From NCBI GenBank assembly GCA_026168455.1, contig CM047431.1, forward strand, positions 43,837,466-43,901,465: 64,000 bases of DNA, written 5' to 3'. The notes below the pieces were generated by a model. That model was not told the DNA's origin, searched no databases, and worked only from the letters and a program-made list of their open reading frames with translations. Both the position numbers and the translations under genes were made by a program. This document shows positions 12,583-26,109 of the stretch, piece by piece; the first letter of the stretch is position 1; every line of letters starts with the position of its first letter. The stretch comes from Theocolax elegans. Its lineage: Eukaryota > Arthropoda > Insecta > Hymenoptera > Cerocephalidae.

Positions 12583-15500
12583 TTAGAGAGTATAAAATAT
12601 TACAGGAAAAATTTAATTCGAAATTCGAAAATCATTTACTTTTTAGTTTTTTCGTGATGTTTAAAAATACTCCTCCAGGGCAAACTTTGAATAATAAAAT
12701 CGAAGGAAAAATAAAGGAGAAACGATTCGGGTGCTGCCGAGGCGAAAATATATACATCGTACAAAGACGATTGCGGTGTGTGTATATATAGATACGGTTC
12801 AAATCACGAGACGTATAATGCAAGAATACCTTCCAATTTATTTTTTTTTTCATTCAATGCACAACTTGTTATTACCGTTCCCGTGTGAGTATGGAGCAAG
12901 GTATCGTCGTTCAGTTTCCTACTCATGTTTATATACAGTCGAGTCGACACAAGGGAGGATTGGTTAAAGTCACTGAATTTTCGACTAAAAAGTTGGGACT
13001 CGCTTTTGCGAATTTGAAATTTCGAGATGCGACGATATTCGAGCTTTTGAATTCAGTGTGATGATTTTTATAAAAGTAAATGATAAAGCAAAACATTAAA
13101 GTACCGTATGAAAATCTATATATAGGAGAAATTTTACCCATTGCCGTGTTGTTGCGAGTATACATTTATACGATCAAATTGACTTTATCTGCTTACCTGA
13201 AACAAAGAAAAAGGTACAAAGTATTAATTAATCAATAGTACTCCAAATTAAAGGGATATACAGAAATAACAAACTTTTCATTTGCTGTTAATTCGAGTTT
13301 GTTATCAGCAATTTTATATAAACGAGTATACTTATATATTACCTTACTGAAAAATTAGAAACATATGTATATGTATATTATGAACCTCATATACGTATAT
13401 TATTAAAGAATTAATTATAAATTATTTGTAATATTCGTGGTTAATTGATTATTGAAGTACACTAAGTATTTTTAATAAAGTATTGAATATTTTTGTACAT
13501 AACTGTTATAAATACATATAGCTAAGCATTCTTTACATCACTTATCTTTTACTAAATATTAATAAAAAAGGAAATGGAAAATATTATCGATTAGAGTTAA
13601 TAAACTTATATTATTTACATTATATGGTGGTAAATATAAATTAAGTAAGTAATTTGAAAAAAAAGGTCGTATTTGAATTGAAAAAAAAATTATTATATAT
13701 TCGAATAATAAAAAAAGGAACGGTTTTCCTTAAAATCAAGTATTAGCAGTGTCTCTAGACTTACAGTAGGAATATCATGCTTTTATACGAAAATGCAGTA
13801 ATAATGGTGGTTTTCTCTTTACGCATACCGAGGGATTTACCGAGGCGTAAATGTAACGTTTACGCATCAACGTAAATTTAAAACGAGTCAGTTGAACGCA
13901 AAAGGCTATATAGGTAACAGGAAGCAATCAAGCAACTATTGCAACACAATCGATGCTAGATGTATGTACGTATACATATATAGATATATATATACATATG
14001 GACATATATACAAACCGGAGTACTCGACTATATCCATCCCCATTGCCCATTCCCCCTTCCCTCCTCACCCTGCACGAAGTTTCGGATCTCAATCGAGGTA
14101 GTTCGCGGAATGGAGTTAGCATTTCGCATGTAGCACAGTCCACCACTCGGGTTTCCTCTACGAGCGTCTCCCTCTTTCTCTTCCACGGGCTGCATGCGGG
14201 GACGAGGCCGAGTAGGGCTCTAATTGAAGGGAAGTGTTCGCGGCGGCGAAACTGCCTGCCTCTACACTCCGCGCCCTCTCGCCGCGAGCGCCAAAGAGAT
14301 GATATCGCATTTCTTCGGCGAGTGAGAGAGAGAGAGGATGCCGACGAGTACGTAAGTTAACGTCTCTACCTGGTCCACTCTATCCGAACCTTTTGTACTC
14401 TTTTTTTTCTGTCAACATGTATATATAGGGTTAACAGTCGTTTTAGAGATAAAAACTAAAATGCGGATGTTGCATACCTCGTTTGTTTCGTTTAACCGTG
14501 CGCATCGTTTTGATAATCAATTTCCGAGAATTTTAATTCAATAAAATTTATTATCTCGCGAATATTTTTTATTAACGCTTTTTTTAATCAATGCGCGGAG
14601 CCCGTAAATAGGTGATCAGTTATTTTCTTGTATAAAAATAAAGAGCAACTATTGCCGAGGATTTTTGGATTCGCGAGGAATATAGGATATCAAACGAAAT
14701 TTATTAATCGTAAAATAATAGTGGAGCGTAAAATTTAACGTATTTTTTTTTTCTTTTACATGAAATCGGCTTGTTCGGACTGTATTCTTATACCCATAGC
14801 AGAAAAAAAAGAAGAGAAAAGAAAAGATTTAACGTTCACTTTTATTTACGCGGCGAACAAAAAGCTTTTTCTCGTTTACGCGAGCGTAAGTGACATTTCG
14901 AATGGCGGATAAAACAGAGGATACGAAACATCTTTCCTTATTTTATCCTCGAGATCTTATTCCATTCTACATAGGTTGGATAGAAATAGGCCAGTGAGTG
15001 CCGGAGAAAACACAGAGACAGAGAGAAAGAGACCGAGGAGGAAATCCAAACTAAAGGGACCGAAAAAGAAAGAAGGTATAAGGAGGAAAGTGTAGAGTAT
15101 ATAACTGAGGATAAAAAAAATAAAATAAAAATTTCCTCAGAAATACAGTATAAAATGAAGTAGAAAGAAGAGAGTATAACAAGATGCGGAAGAACATTTT
15201 TGCAAGGAAAAGAATGCGAGTAAAATGAAGTTTAAGGTATAAAAATTTTACTTTTTTTTTCGTTACGTCAACTAGAATAAAACGTTCCGTAATTTTGAAC
15301 GATATAGGCAACTTGTATTCTGGTATAATAACAAACTTTTTAATTAAAAAATAAAATACGATAATAAGTAGTAAAATGTTTACTGGTACAATGAGTATGA
15401 ACAAAAGGATACAAAGAAAAAGAAGCGACGTGAAAAGAGCGAAGAAAAAATATTTCGTGCCTCAGAGAAAGTGATGGGTCGCGAACGAGAATGTAAAAAA

Positions 15501-16796
15501 AAATTTGGACAGCCGTAGAGACATATGTAGAGAGACGTAGTAAAAAGGAAAATCAATTGGCTCGACGCACATTGGAACGTCGAGGCGAGCAAAATGTCGT
15601 AGCGCCGTCAAGCGCGTCGAAAACCACCACGTTGACTCCCGTGTCCATCCGTCCGTTCGCATTGGTCGCGATAACGAAATTATCTTAATCCCAAAGCTGA
15701 TCGATTGACGTTTAATCGATCGGTTCGATTGGTAGCGAACCTACCCTCAACGACAGCTTTCCATCGGTTGTTCCATTCGAACTCCCCGGTGCGACACTGC
15801 AGCTTACTCGTTCGTTGTCTTAAAGAGCGCATTCGACATTGCCGTTGGAAATTCCCACGTCTATTTGTACACGTAAAATCGATGTTATTCGTTACTGTTT
15901 ACTTGCGTCCACGCTGCATCGTAAACATTCAAATTAAAAATCTTCGAGTCGTTGTACAAAAGCTAAATATAACACATTAATTTTTTAAATAATCTAACGG
16001 ACAAATCTAGGATTATAGGTATATTGTATGTATTGTTTTGATTATATTTTTAGTTACGTAATTGCGTGGATCGCGTTCCGCTAAATTATTAATAACCTTA
16101 ACGAGACGTATAATTTAGATTGCACGTGATTAACCGATGTCTTTGTAGATTTGACTAATTATGAAAGATAAATTAAAAAAAGTTGTTTTAATACACAATT
16201 GCCTTATCTCACACCTGCAATGAAGTCTGTAAACGTAATTCACTATTTTTGCATATATGGATTTTTTTCTATTTATCCAGGTGATCAATGATTTTACAGA
16301 TTTTACAACAATGTTCAAAAACCTTAGATTGTAACAACAATTGTACGTTGTTTTGTTATTGTTTGTTACTTTTTCAGTCAACCGATTAATCTTTTGATTA
16401 CAAAAAATAATAGTTTAGGTTGCTACGTGTCCAGGATTCGAAGAAAAAAAAAACAAGAAAAATTAATTATATCAACATTATATTTTCGTTTTAGAGCAAT
16501 ATGAACTTACGTAAGAAGTAGATACAATCTTTACACGTTCCTCTTTATTTTTTCCTTTTTTTATAAAATTACCATAGTTTTCGTACTCTAAATATGTTTA
16601 CACACTCGGTGTTTGTTCGTTTATCACTGAATAAAGAACATAAATATTAAAAAGCGTAAAAACCAGTTAAATTATATAATTTTATTCTGTAGGTGGGGTA
16701 CCTCGTTCTCGTACATAAATTGAATTGTCGTCGACACTTCTAAATTAATAACTCGTCGTCTTTCGCAAAAGGTGGACATCAAGTTGCATCTCCAAT
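12583..16796. other. Intergenic DNA, no gene seen
   Basis: AT-rich DNA with GC-richer islands at about 14040-14370 and 15560-15880. From about 14990 to 15560 the plus strand is again strongly purine-rich (GA/AAG words), like 4200-4900. TA-rich simple sequence lies near 13970-14010. Open frames here are compositional. The last roughly 130 bp is the probable promoter and 5' UTR of the Kazal gene; ATTATATAATTTTA near 16671 is the only TATA-like word. Confidence 0.5.
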
Positions 16797-17203
16797 ATGA
16801 AATTCGTAATTTTCTTCGCCTTTGGTATGTACAACATATACATGTACGCATAGTACTATTATTGAATTATTTTATATATCACTTAATTACGATTATTAAT
16901 ATTAATTATAGTACTGATCGTCTGCTCGACGTTCATGAGCGCAAACGCTGACCCATTCACGGATGAAAATGGAAACCCATGCCCGTGTGTAACCACTAAT
17001 GAATTGAGATACGTTTGCGGCAGCAATGGAGTCACGTACAGTAACCCAGCCAGCCTAAATTGTGAAAACAAATGCAAGAAAACTAGTATGTTTCACTCTA
17101 TTTTTTTATTTTTCAAGATTTTATTTCTCTTTAATTTTAATATATTAATCAATCTCTGTGTTATATTTCAGGTGTCCAAATCGCTCATTACGGAAGATGT
17201 TAG
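16797..17203 (+). CDS. Secreted Kazal-type serine protease inhibitor, three exons
   Basis: The exons are 16797-16824, 16912-17085 and 17172-17203, joined by GT-AG introns of 87 and 86 bp. The product has 77 residues. Residues 1-22 form a signal peptide (MKFVIFF start, cleavage likely after SANA). The mature chain is one Kazal domain with six cysteines at 33, 35, 45, 60, 64 and 77, giving spacing C-x-C-x9-C-x14-C-x3-C-x12-C, and with the family core VCGSNGVTY. In this family disulfides pair 1-5, 2-4 and 3-6, and the P1 residue is the second after Cys2, here Thr37. A Thr P1 suggests elastase- or subtilisin-like targets and not trypsin; that is inference. The third exon supplies only the tail ending in the sixth cysteine, so a single-exon reading would miss it. 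AATAAA lies at 17303-17308. The role could be haemolymph, gut or gland protease control. The native target is unknown. Confidence 0.9.
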
Positions 17204-20109
17204 TAATATCATTATTTTTATTTCAAAGCTGCTTCATGTCTATTAGTATATACCAGGATTTACAATTCAAATATTTTGTATCGCTTAGTTATGTACGTCA
17301 CTAATAAAGAAAACTAAATTACAATTGTTTCTATCTTTATTTCGGAAAAAAATAATCGTTACAGTAACTAAATATTTGGCTATGATTGCGAGTCTTATGA
17401 TAACTTGGTAATTACAAAAGTATAGCTGATCCTTGTAGTGGTATAATTTGTTATGACATTCAAAGTTTTCACTTCTATAATTATTAATTCAAACTGAAAT
17501 TATAACATAAATGGGCCGTAATAAAATTTTAATTCGACATTTAATAATATTTAATAAATTACTGTAAATGATTAGTTTTTATTTAATGAAACATTTATTT
17601 ATAAGCACATATTTCTTAATAATTGGTTTTGTACAATGCTAATATTTTACGATTTTTTTAGTATGAAAATAAGTATTTTACATTAAGAAAAAGTTATATT
17701 TTTGATAAAGAAATGGTGCATTTGTTATTGTACATTGCTATATTGACTTGTATTAAAATAATATTTCTTCAATATTAACTCTTAGCTCTTACCTATAGGT
17801 AAGTGGTAAGTATACTAATGTTTTAGCAAAATATAAATGAATAAAACTTTTAAAAATTAATTCGAATAATACTTAACTGTAAAGAAATATTCATTTGCTC
17901 ATATATTGTTAACAGATCTTAAGAATTAAAAAATGTCCATTATCAGAAATACAATTCCTTCATCTTAATGTAAGTATTATATAGCTTCAGTTAAATTACA
18001 ACATTATTTAGTAATAAAAATGAAATTGAATAGAAAATCTAACATTTGAAGTGATTCGTAGTCATAATGCTCACTTATTTATCAATAGTATTGATTTAAT
18101 ACCTATATTTTTGAGTATAATAAACAAAATTATGCTACAGAGATTATGACTTTTTAGGCACAATTGTTACACGGGAGATCTTTATATTTTTGTAATCCAA
18201 ACAAGTAGTTTTTCCTCAAATATCGCAAAAAAGTTTCGAACGAATTTTGCTGAAATTTTTATTGTAGTTTTCTCATGATGTAAAAAGCTTATAATAGTTA
18301 AATATATCAGTAAATCCCGTCAAAGTTACAGAGCTGCAGTTTACATTTATTTTAAAAAAGGTTTTGTTCATTATATGTTAATTATCACGAGATGCATACA
18401 GTCCATTAAAAAACTTTACAATGAAACTTCGTCTTGATAATACGAAACTTTTTCCTATTGCAAACAATACATGCTTTTGAATATTATTGACGCTAAACAC
18501 TTAGAAAGATCGTAACATTATATTTATGGAATCGATGTGCGATTGCAATTTTGAGTAAAAGTGAAAACAATCGAGTTCCTGCACATCCATAGGTGTGATC
18601 CGTGTATAAGCACTAAGAAAAAAACAACATCACCGTTCCGTTACGAGAACAATCACAGAAAATATATTTTTTATACATTTAAACAATATTACAGCAATCA
18701 ATTTGAGTAGTATTAATTAATTTACATCGGCCTATTTTAATCGCGAAATAAAGTTGCAACGATGATTATGATTGATTATTATTCATGATTATTTATGACT
18801 GTTTATGTATAGATTGTATAAACTGCTTTACTACGAGCAGTTTACTTTATACACAATTCCGCAGATAAAAAATATTAATATAGAAAAGGAAAAGTAAGTT
18901 ACCAACAAAAGTTTCATAGGCAGTATTTTCGTTGCAAAATAATATAATGTATTAGTTAAGATTTTATTTTAAATTTTAGTTTTTTATATACTTAATTAAT
19001 ATTAATATTTAAATACTTCAATAGAACTCCGTTATTTAGATAAATTAAAATGAATATAAAAATTCGATTTTTTGGAAAAACTATTGATTGTAAAGTACAG
19101 CAAAGTAAACGATTGATAGCGAACTGAATTCGTTCGTGCCTTATAATTTTTTATTCACATCCGCAGCCTGAGAACAGAAACTTATACGCGGAGACGCGCA
19201 GGGTAGGATAATCAAGCATATAGTTAGGATGAAAAATTTGATTTATCCAGCAAAAATTTCAATTGATGGCACATTAAAATAATTGTAAAGACTATATATA
19301 TAGCAAAATGTACTATGCTGGACTAGCGGCAGAATTATTTTTGTCCGAGTATAAGTGTGGTGCAAAATTACTCGAGTTTAAGTTGTCGGAGCACTGATGT
19401 CCTATATCCGATACCCCTGTGTATACATATATATAGAAGACGTATACTTAGACTCGTAACAGTTTGCAAAGAGGTACGAAGGAAGGACGATAAGAGCGAG
19501 CTTCTGTCATTGCGACAGCCCTTTATCGTAGTCGCGCAGGCGCGATCGACGATTACATTGTGCACGAACTGCCATCCTACGGTATCTCCAAGGCTTTCAC
19601 CTATCAACTTCGCTAGTGCTGAGCTCACTTTTACTTTCTCGTTACGATCAATGAAATATATCGCGTTCCTCAAACTCTCTTCATTTTTTTCTTCTTTCTT
19701 TTTGTCTACCTTTCTTTCTACTCCTTCTGTAATTTTTCGAGATTAATTGCGATTTTGTACGATACGTTGCGTTCACGTTCAACTGTGAGTGCGTATATAA
19801 TCAGCCGAGCGACATACAGCGAGATGAATTTTCATTAGTTTTATCGAGATAAGTAAAGTGTGTATAGCAATACTATATTAACCCGAAGAAAATAAAATAT
19901 TTAAAATAAAATATTGAAGATGAAAAAATGTATTCCTCCGAGAATTTTATTCAATAAACCATCGTTCGACCTCAAAAAGGCTTTTTAAAAATCCATCCAT
20001 TCCAAAAGCTTCCATAATTCATCGTCACGGATGAAGATGCATAAAATAGACTCGGTAGACATCAAGCTTAAAACGGAAGGACGAGATCCGAGAAAACGGC
20101 ACCCGAACT

Positions 20110-20154
<45 letters not shown>

Positions 20155-20979
20155 AGAGATGGTGAGGGTGAGAGGGAGTAGGGAGTAGGGGGAGGGGGGG
20201 GGGGTTCCGTCTTTGCCCTTTGGAAAATCGATATTTAAGACTGTCTGCCGTCCATGAAAATTTAATAACCTCCTTCGTAGCGTGCAGCCCATGAGACTAC
20301 GTCAAAGTGCGCGTGTGAAAACGCGCCACACCGATATTAAATCTCGGGGCCCAGCGAATAATTAAAACCTCGACGGATGAAAGCCAAGCCGACTCATTTC
20401 GGTCTTTCACGAGATGCACGGACGACGTCTTTCTCGGGGACGGCCGGTCACCCGACGATCAGAGGATTAGGCCATTTGATTCTCGGCCCACCTGGGATAT
20501 GTATGTATATACATATATGTATACCTATATGTACGTACGTACGTATCGTGGGATAGACGTTCAACCCTTTTTCAACCGTTTAAACCGGCTCTCGAACACT
20601 TTGTACAATATGTTCAGTAATGAAACTTGTATTTTCAAGTTTAAATATCCATTCCCCTTTACACACTGGCAGAACTCGGAAACGCAATTTCGGCACACGG
20701 CCGTGTATCTTCATTCCCATGCAAATGTAATTACGATGTAATAAGTCTCATGTTACATAGGGGGAAAAAATTTATGCAAATTAATTCTATATTTAAATAC
20801 TTTTCATAATTATTTATTCAAGCTTGCTGGCAATTTCAAAGTAAATATATGACTTTAATTAAAATAGATTTTGAATAAACATTTTCCGCTATAGAAGATA
20901 TGTTCAATTTTCTACATAAAAAAGTACCCATGTACATGTAGCTTTGACATACTTTTTTCGGTTTAATATTATTATTATT
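17204..20979. other. Intergenic DNA, no further gene seen
   Basis: The first 105 bp is the Kazal 3' UTR up to AATAAA at 17303. The rest is AT-rich to about 19100. A GC-richer part follows (about 19340-19860 and 19980-20490), with a GA microsatellite at 20110-20151 and an 11-G run at 20194-20204. TTACCTATAGGTAA at 17789-17802 is a perfect 14-bp palindrome of unknown meaning. The opposed open frames at 19357-19746 and 19368-19673 overlap each other and have no domain. Confidence 0.5.
20110..20151. repeat. GA microsatellite
   Basis: About 20 near-perfect GA units, followed by a G-rich tract that ends in 11 consecutive G (20194-20204). Confidence 0.95.
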
Positions 20980-20987
20980 ATTATTAT

Positions 20988-21090
20988 CAGGATTGCCAGA
21001 TGGCGATTTTTTCTCTTTGTTGCTCTTGCTTAATAAACATCAATATATGTAAGAGAGAAAAGGAAAAAAAATCGCCAACTGGTCACTCTG
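20988..21090. mobile_element. hAT-type MITE, 103 bp
   Basis: The termini CAGGATTGCCAGATGGCGAT and, reversed, CAGAGTGACCAGTTGGCGAT are imperfect inverted repeats that continue into T-runs. ATTATTAT lies directly outside both ends (20980-20987 and 21091-21098), an 8-bp duplication as made by hAT transposases. The element sits inside an ATT microsatellite, so the duplication alone is weak evidence. The CAG...CTG ends make the assignment stronger. Confidence 0.7.
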
Positions 21091-21098
21091 ATTATTAT

Positions 21099-22056
21099 TA
21101 TTATTATTATTATTATTTTCAAAATATATGGCACACGTGCACGTCTAGCTCAAATGCAATACTTTTTTCAGTCACAAAATTTTTTTCATATTTTGAATGA
21201 TGCAATATTTGAATATCAATACTTAGAATTTGGTATGACTATATAAAATTTGCCTATGTTTATAATATTTAAAATTATTTCTTTAAATGCTTATAGGTTT
21301 TATAAGTAAATATGGATATGTACATTAATCATTATAGATATATATATATACATACGTAATAATAGAACATTGCGCAATATGGGGCGAAAGTAGATTTGTC
21401 ACATAGGTGCGTTTGAAAAAATGTTCTTGCGAGAGTGCCGTTGCAAATGTTTAGATCTTGAGAAGAGTGTTTAATACGCTTTTCAAATTTTATTATATTA
21501 TTAACGCTAATTTTATTTTTACCCGCGAATGCGTTTGTGGTAAACATATGATACTTATTTCACAAGAATTTTCAGGCTCGGAAAATGGCCATTTTAAACG
21601 ATCGGGTATAGCGTGATCGGCAAATTTCATCATTTTCTAAATGTCGCTCGCTAGTAAATAATAAAACGTTGTCGCTTCTATCAGTCTTCGAAAACGCGTA
21701 ATGCAATCCAAATTTACAAGTAAAAATATAAATTTTCCATTTTTAGTCGAAGGAAGATAGCTTTGTATTTTAAATTTTATTGTCGAGCCTTTATTCTTTG
21801 ACATGTGTGTCTGTATAGAGAGAAAGAATGAACAGATATTATTTAAATGTTCATGGTACAATGCTAACGTTCATCCTAGTAGAGAATGTTATTCCATTTA
21901 ATAAATATGAGATTGATTATTAAAGATGATAGAAAAATATGCCCATTTTTGTCCTCTCGATAAAGCACAATAACCCAAATTTTTTAATTATTTTTGGAGT
22001 AAAATCTACATTTTGTCCTATATGTTTTGAACTATGTTACAGGCTGAAAACATGGA
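21099..22056. other. AT-rich intergenic DNA, no gene seen
   Basis: Begins with the rest of the ATT microsatellite (to about 21117). It then continues as AT-rich sequence with no coding character and no clear repeat. Confidence 0.5.
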
Positions 22057-22060
22057 TTAA

Positions 22061-22278
22061 GGGGATGTCGTACCTTCACTTAAAATACACACTTACCGAT
22101 ATTCACTGATTTTTCAAATTTATCATTCAATTTGAATATTTGTTCAATTGTATGAATTGAGGAATATTCTACGATGTGTAACAATTGTGCGCGTGCTAAA
22201 AAAATTTAGAAAAAATGAAAATTATAAACTACATTTGAAAAATCAATTACAAAAATCTGTAATTTGTACGGACTTCCC
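22061..22278. mobile_element. TTAA-flanked MITE, copy 1
   Basis: TTAA flanks both sides (22057-22060 and 22279-22282). The termini GGGGATGTCGTAC and, reversed, GGGAAGTCCGTAC match at 10 of 13 positions. The left end is nearly the same as that of the element inserted in the 3' LTR at 56495, so these two belong to one family. TTAA target sites are typical of piggyBac-type transposases, although the GGGG terminus is not the classic one. There is no coding capacity. Confidence 0.65.
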
Positions 22279-22282
22279 TTAA

Positions 22283-23111
22283 GTTTTCAAAGTACTTTTG
22301 ACCCCAACATAACGTTAATTATAATGAGCAATTGTTTCTATTGTTTTTGCGCAGAAATGTAATTAATATTACATTTGTACTGTAATAAATTTTGAATAAA
22401 TGTAATAAAATTCACGAGCGATTTTATTCGCGTAATTAAAAAATCAAGAGGCAGAAATAACTGAAAAACGGTCAGGTGTATACAGTTGGTCGTACAGATG
22501 AGGCAAGAAATTCCAAATACTAATTTGCTCTTCAATCGCAATGAAAATTATAGCAAAAGTTTGGTAATCCCAATGAGTCTCTTCCTGAAACATAAACTCT
22601 GGAATAAGACAAAAAAGGGAGAGTTACCCGTACAGCAAATAGCGCGGAGAAGAACAAGTATGACGTCAACTTCCAAAATCCATTCTGTGCAATTAAGTCA
22701 GGGGCGAAGAGAGAGAGAGAGAGAGAGAGAGAAGAGAGAGGAATATATAAAGAAAGCGAGGAGGATATTAATATTCGCGAATGTTCGTACAAAGCGGAAT
22801 AATAATTCAACGCCCAAAGAGCTCTCTCGCGTTGGCCTATAGCAGAGTTTCTCAGGTTGCCGGTGTAAGGCAAACGCGAATTCAATTAGTTCGTATTTAT
22901 TACTGGCATTTCCAAGATTCATCTTACTCCACTTCTGACCCTAGGCCCTCATTCACTTAACTTATTTTTCAAATTTATCGACAATTTTGATCGGTATAAT
23001 TTTATCGCGCGTTACTTAACGTATAGTTTCGATATGTAGGCAGGTCTTGGTATGACTTGTACTATTTCAATCACTAACTCTACTTAGCATTCAATACATT
23101 CCACTTAACCT
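22283..23111. other. Intergenic DNA with GA microsatellite
   Basis: AT-rich DNA with a GC-richer segment (22470-22880) containing a GA repeat at about 22707-22732. The open frames on both strands across 22486-22922 overlap this repeat and are not credible genes. Confidence 0.5.
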
Positions 23112-23735
23112 CCAGTAAACAGATCTTACCCTAGCATTGGTATGTCTTTTGTAATATAAAAATATGAAGAAAGCCAAGTTATTACTTGCCAATGGTCTGC
23201 ACTATACGTCGAAAGTTATACATTTAATAATAATTTCAATGAAAATTATTTCCACTTTGATCGCTTATAACTGGGAAATGGATATAGAAATAATCACAGA
23301 GGCTAAAAACCAGAGGTAAGTTGAGTTCTAGTAGATGTGGTTTGAAAAAAAGAAGCTTAATTGACTTATTTTGGAGTAAAGTTATGAAGAAAATAAGATA
23401 TTAAAGCAAATTTAACCAAATTTTAACGTGAAAAATTTCAATTTCTTTTGTTTCCATAACTTTGCTCCAAATTGAGTAAATTAAGCTTCTTTTTTCTTAA
23501 ATCGCACGTACTTGACCTCAACTTTTTTCTGGTTTTTGATTTAAGTGTCTATCTCTCATTGTTTCGAAGTTATAAGCGATCGAATTCGAAGTAATTTTCA
23601 TTGAAATTATTATTAAATGTCGAATAACTTTCGTAAAAGTAACCATTCGACAACAATAACTCAGCTTTCTTCATATTTTTATGTTACGAAAAATATCTCA
23701 AAGTTAGGATAACATCCGTTTCCCAGAATGCATGT
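23112..23735. mobile_element. Large foldback element, about 620 bp
   Basis: The left arm (about 23112-23395) and right arm (about 23432-23735) are imperfect reverse complements around a spacer of some 40 bp. Clear anchors are ATTTAATAATAATTTCAATG (left) with CATTGAAATTATTATTAAAT (right), and AAAAATATGAAGAAAGC (23158) with GCTTTCTTCATATTTTT (23667). Nearly the whole element can pair with itself. It has no open frame and no resolved target duplication. A read-through transcript would form a long dsRNA hairpin. Confidence 0.75.
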
Positions 23736-26075
23736 TCTCCCCTTGTTAGTAATTATCTCGCGATTTATATTTCGCTCTCTTCGCGTATCTAAGCTAAAGT
23801 TATCTTTCAATTATTCATATCTATTCAATTACGATGACTCTTAGTTATATTTATCAAGGCTTTAGATGTTACCAAACTATCGAACTATTTGTTCAATTTA
23901 TCTTTGAAGCATTATATTAATATTAATATAGTATATGTAATAAAAATAAAAAATAATAATTATGTATATTTATATACATACATATTGAGTAAATTATAAA
24001 ATACCCATTGCACATCCTCATTTTTTTATACACTGTATAAATGTAATATTAGCTCGCTCTGTAGCTCCTAGCTCATAATTATTCACCACGGCCAAACAAC
24101 GTGCGTATTAATTAGGGTATTAAATCTGGGATTTCAGTTTACTTATCTAAAAGAGAAGAAATATAATATTAAATACATAAGAGGGCTGATTAGTAAACAG
24201 TAGTTCAAAATAAAGTGGAAAGTTTATAAATTTTGGAAAGCGAATTTTCCCTTCAGAACGACAAATTTGCAGCGTTATAATTACATAATAGACGTACCAT
24301 TTTTAGTCAAACGAAATGTAATGTGCAATACTTACATAGCATATGCTTTTCCAAATATAAGTTAAAACTGTAAAGGATGAATTTTTATTCAGTGTTATTT
24401 TCTTTTGAGTGACGAGCTTTCGAGACGTCGAAAATTTTATTTCTCAAGTCGTTGGGTGTCAATTTGTGCTTCTATTGGTCGGACAGTGTCAATTATATTT
24501 ATTTATTTTTCATGCTATGCAATATTATTACAACGCAATATATATTCAGAGAAAAGAAATAGCAAACGATAAAGTAACTCGGAACATTTTTCCAACAACT
24601 CGTGAACTTGACCACTTGTTCATATTTTCGTTTTTCGTCTAAAGCATTGCCCTCTCAATTGTGCTCTATTTTTCTCCGAATGTTTGTACAATAAAATACA
24701 CTTTTCACGTCGTTGAAAATACATCATTCAGTTTCCACTTTTCCTCCCTGTCACCTCATAGTAATATATAATAACCGTTAAAAATTAATAATTTAAAAAT
24801 CGTTCTTTTTTGCAACAACAAACCAATCGCAATTAGAAATATTATTAATACGCAGTAATTTTAAGTACGCGAAATTGAAGAAGTGATTAACGTGAATGCA
24901 CTGAAATAAAGAAATCGGAGATAAAGAAAGTAGCAACGCATAAATTTAAGGTCTGGATAACAAGCGTTAAACTATACGCAAAGCGTCGTAAACACACGAA
25001 TGCGTCGGTAAATAAATTGAGTAAACCACCGAGGAGCGTATGAAGAAACCCCGAAACTAGAAATTGCCCTCGCGCATGATTTCGTAAAAATAAAGAGAAA
25101 GGAAAATAATGCTGACCAACCCCAAGAAAGCCAAGCCGTAACAAACGACAATTTAATTCCATCGACAAATCTTTCCTTCCCTGTTTCGTAGACATATATA
25201 TGTGTAGAGACATACACGCGGGTAGACGCGCGTTTTCGCACTGGTCAGTACGACGCGGTAATAAAAATGCAAGCGACCTCGGGAGAAAATAAACAAAACA
25301 GAAATAAAAGAGATGCCCGAGATAATTCGCGTGTGGGTGCGTGTCTTTTTTTTCCCTCGACGGAGGGAGTTAATTGCAAGTTTATGCGTTGTTTAGCCGC
25401 ATGACCAATTAGAATCTTGGCCGAGGGCTGCAAGCGTAAGCTCGGACCGGCCGGTGACCACGCCTTATCCTTCCGAGCGGTATTCCCCGAAAAATTATAC
25501 CGTGGATTTACCATGGTAATGCCGTGGCGATTCTTTTGTTGCTCGGACACGCGTTTTCTTGCCACTCGACCTATACCCTTTCCTTTATATTTACAAATCA
25601 AACACTTCGCACTCTCCCTACGAAGATTTACATCAATTTCGTTGATTCGATGTTTAATTAAACAAACAGAAGAATAATTTCTTTCTAATTAATATGTTGT
25701 ACTTGAACGCCAAAGTCGAATAAAACTATAAATATAATTCAATGGTACAGTTAACTAAACAAATAAAACGGCTATGACCTTATCTGAGAAAATCGTTTTT
25801 TTTTTTCGTCAGGTTACAGAGAGCGACGAACGCAGAGTGGGAATGGGTGGTGGGTGTAGGGAGTGAGAGAGGGAGAGAAAAAAGTCAGGACTTCGCGTCC
25901 CACAAATTACATTGTCGAGTAATACACGAAGCGTCAAAGGGAGGGAGCCGGCCAAGATAAAGCACAACACTCACGTAGCGCGCTTCTCGAGACATAAATT
26001 TCGGCGTTATCCTTATCAATTGAGCTCGAAGCCCACGTAGCTGCACTAAAGCCCGAAACACAGTTGGACTTTTAA

Positions 26076-26109
<34 letters not shown>

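Noticed and set aside
16935..17246. Single-exon reading of the Kazal gene, starting at an internal Met
   Set aside because: It loses the signal peptide and the sixth cysteine; the three-exon model with GT-AG introns restores both.
19794..19800. TATATAA in a GC-richer context, promoter-like
   Set aside because: The first ATG downstream is followed by a stop after three codons and no exon could be chained to it.
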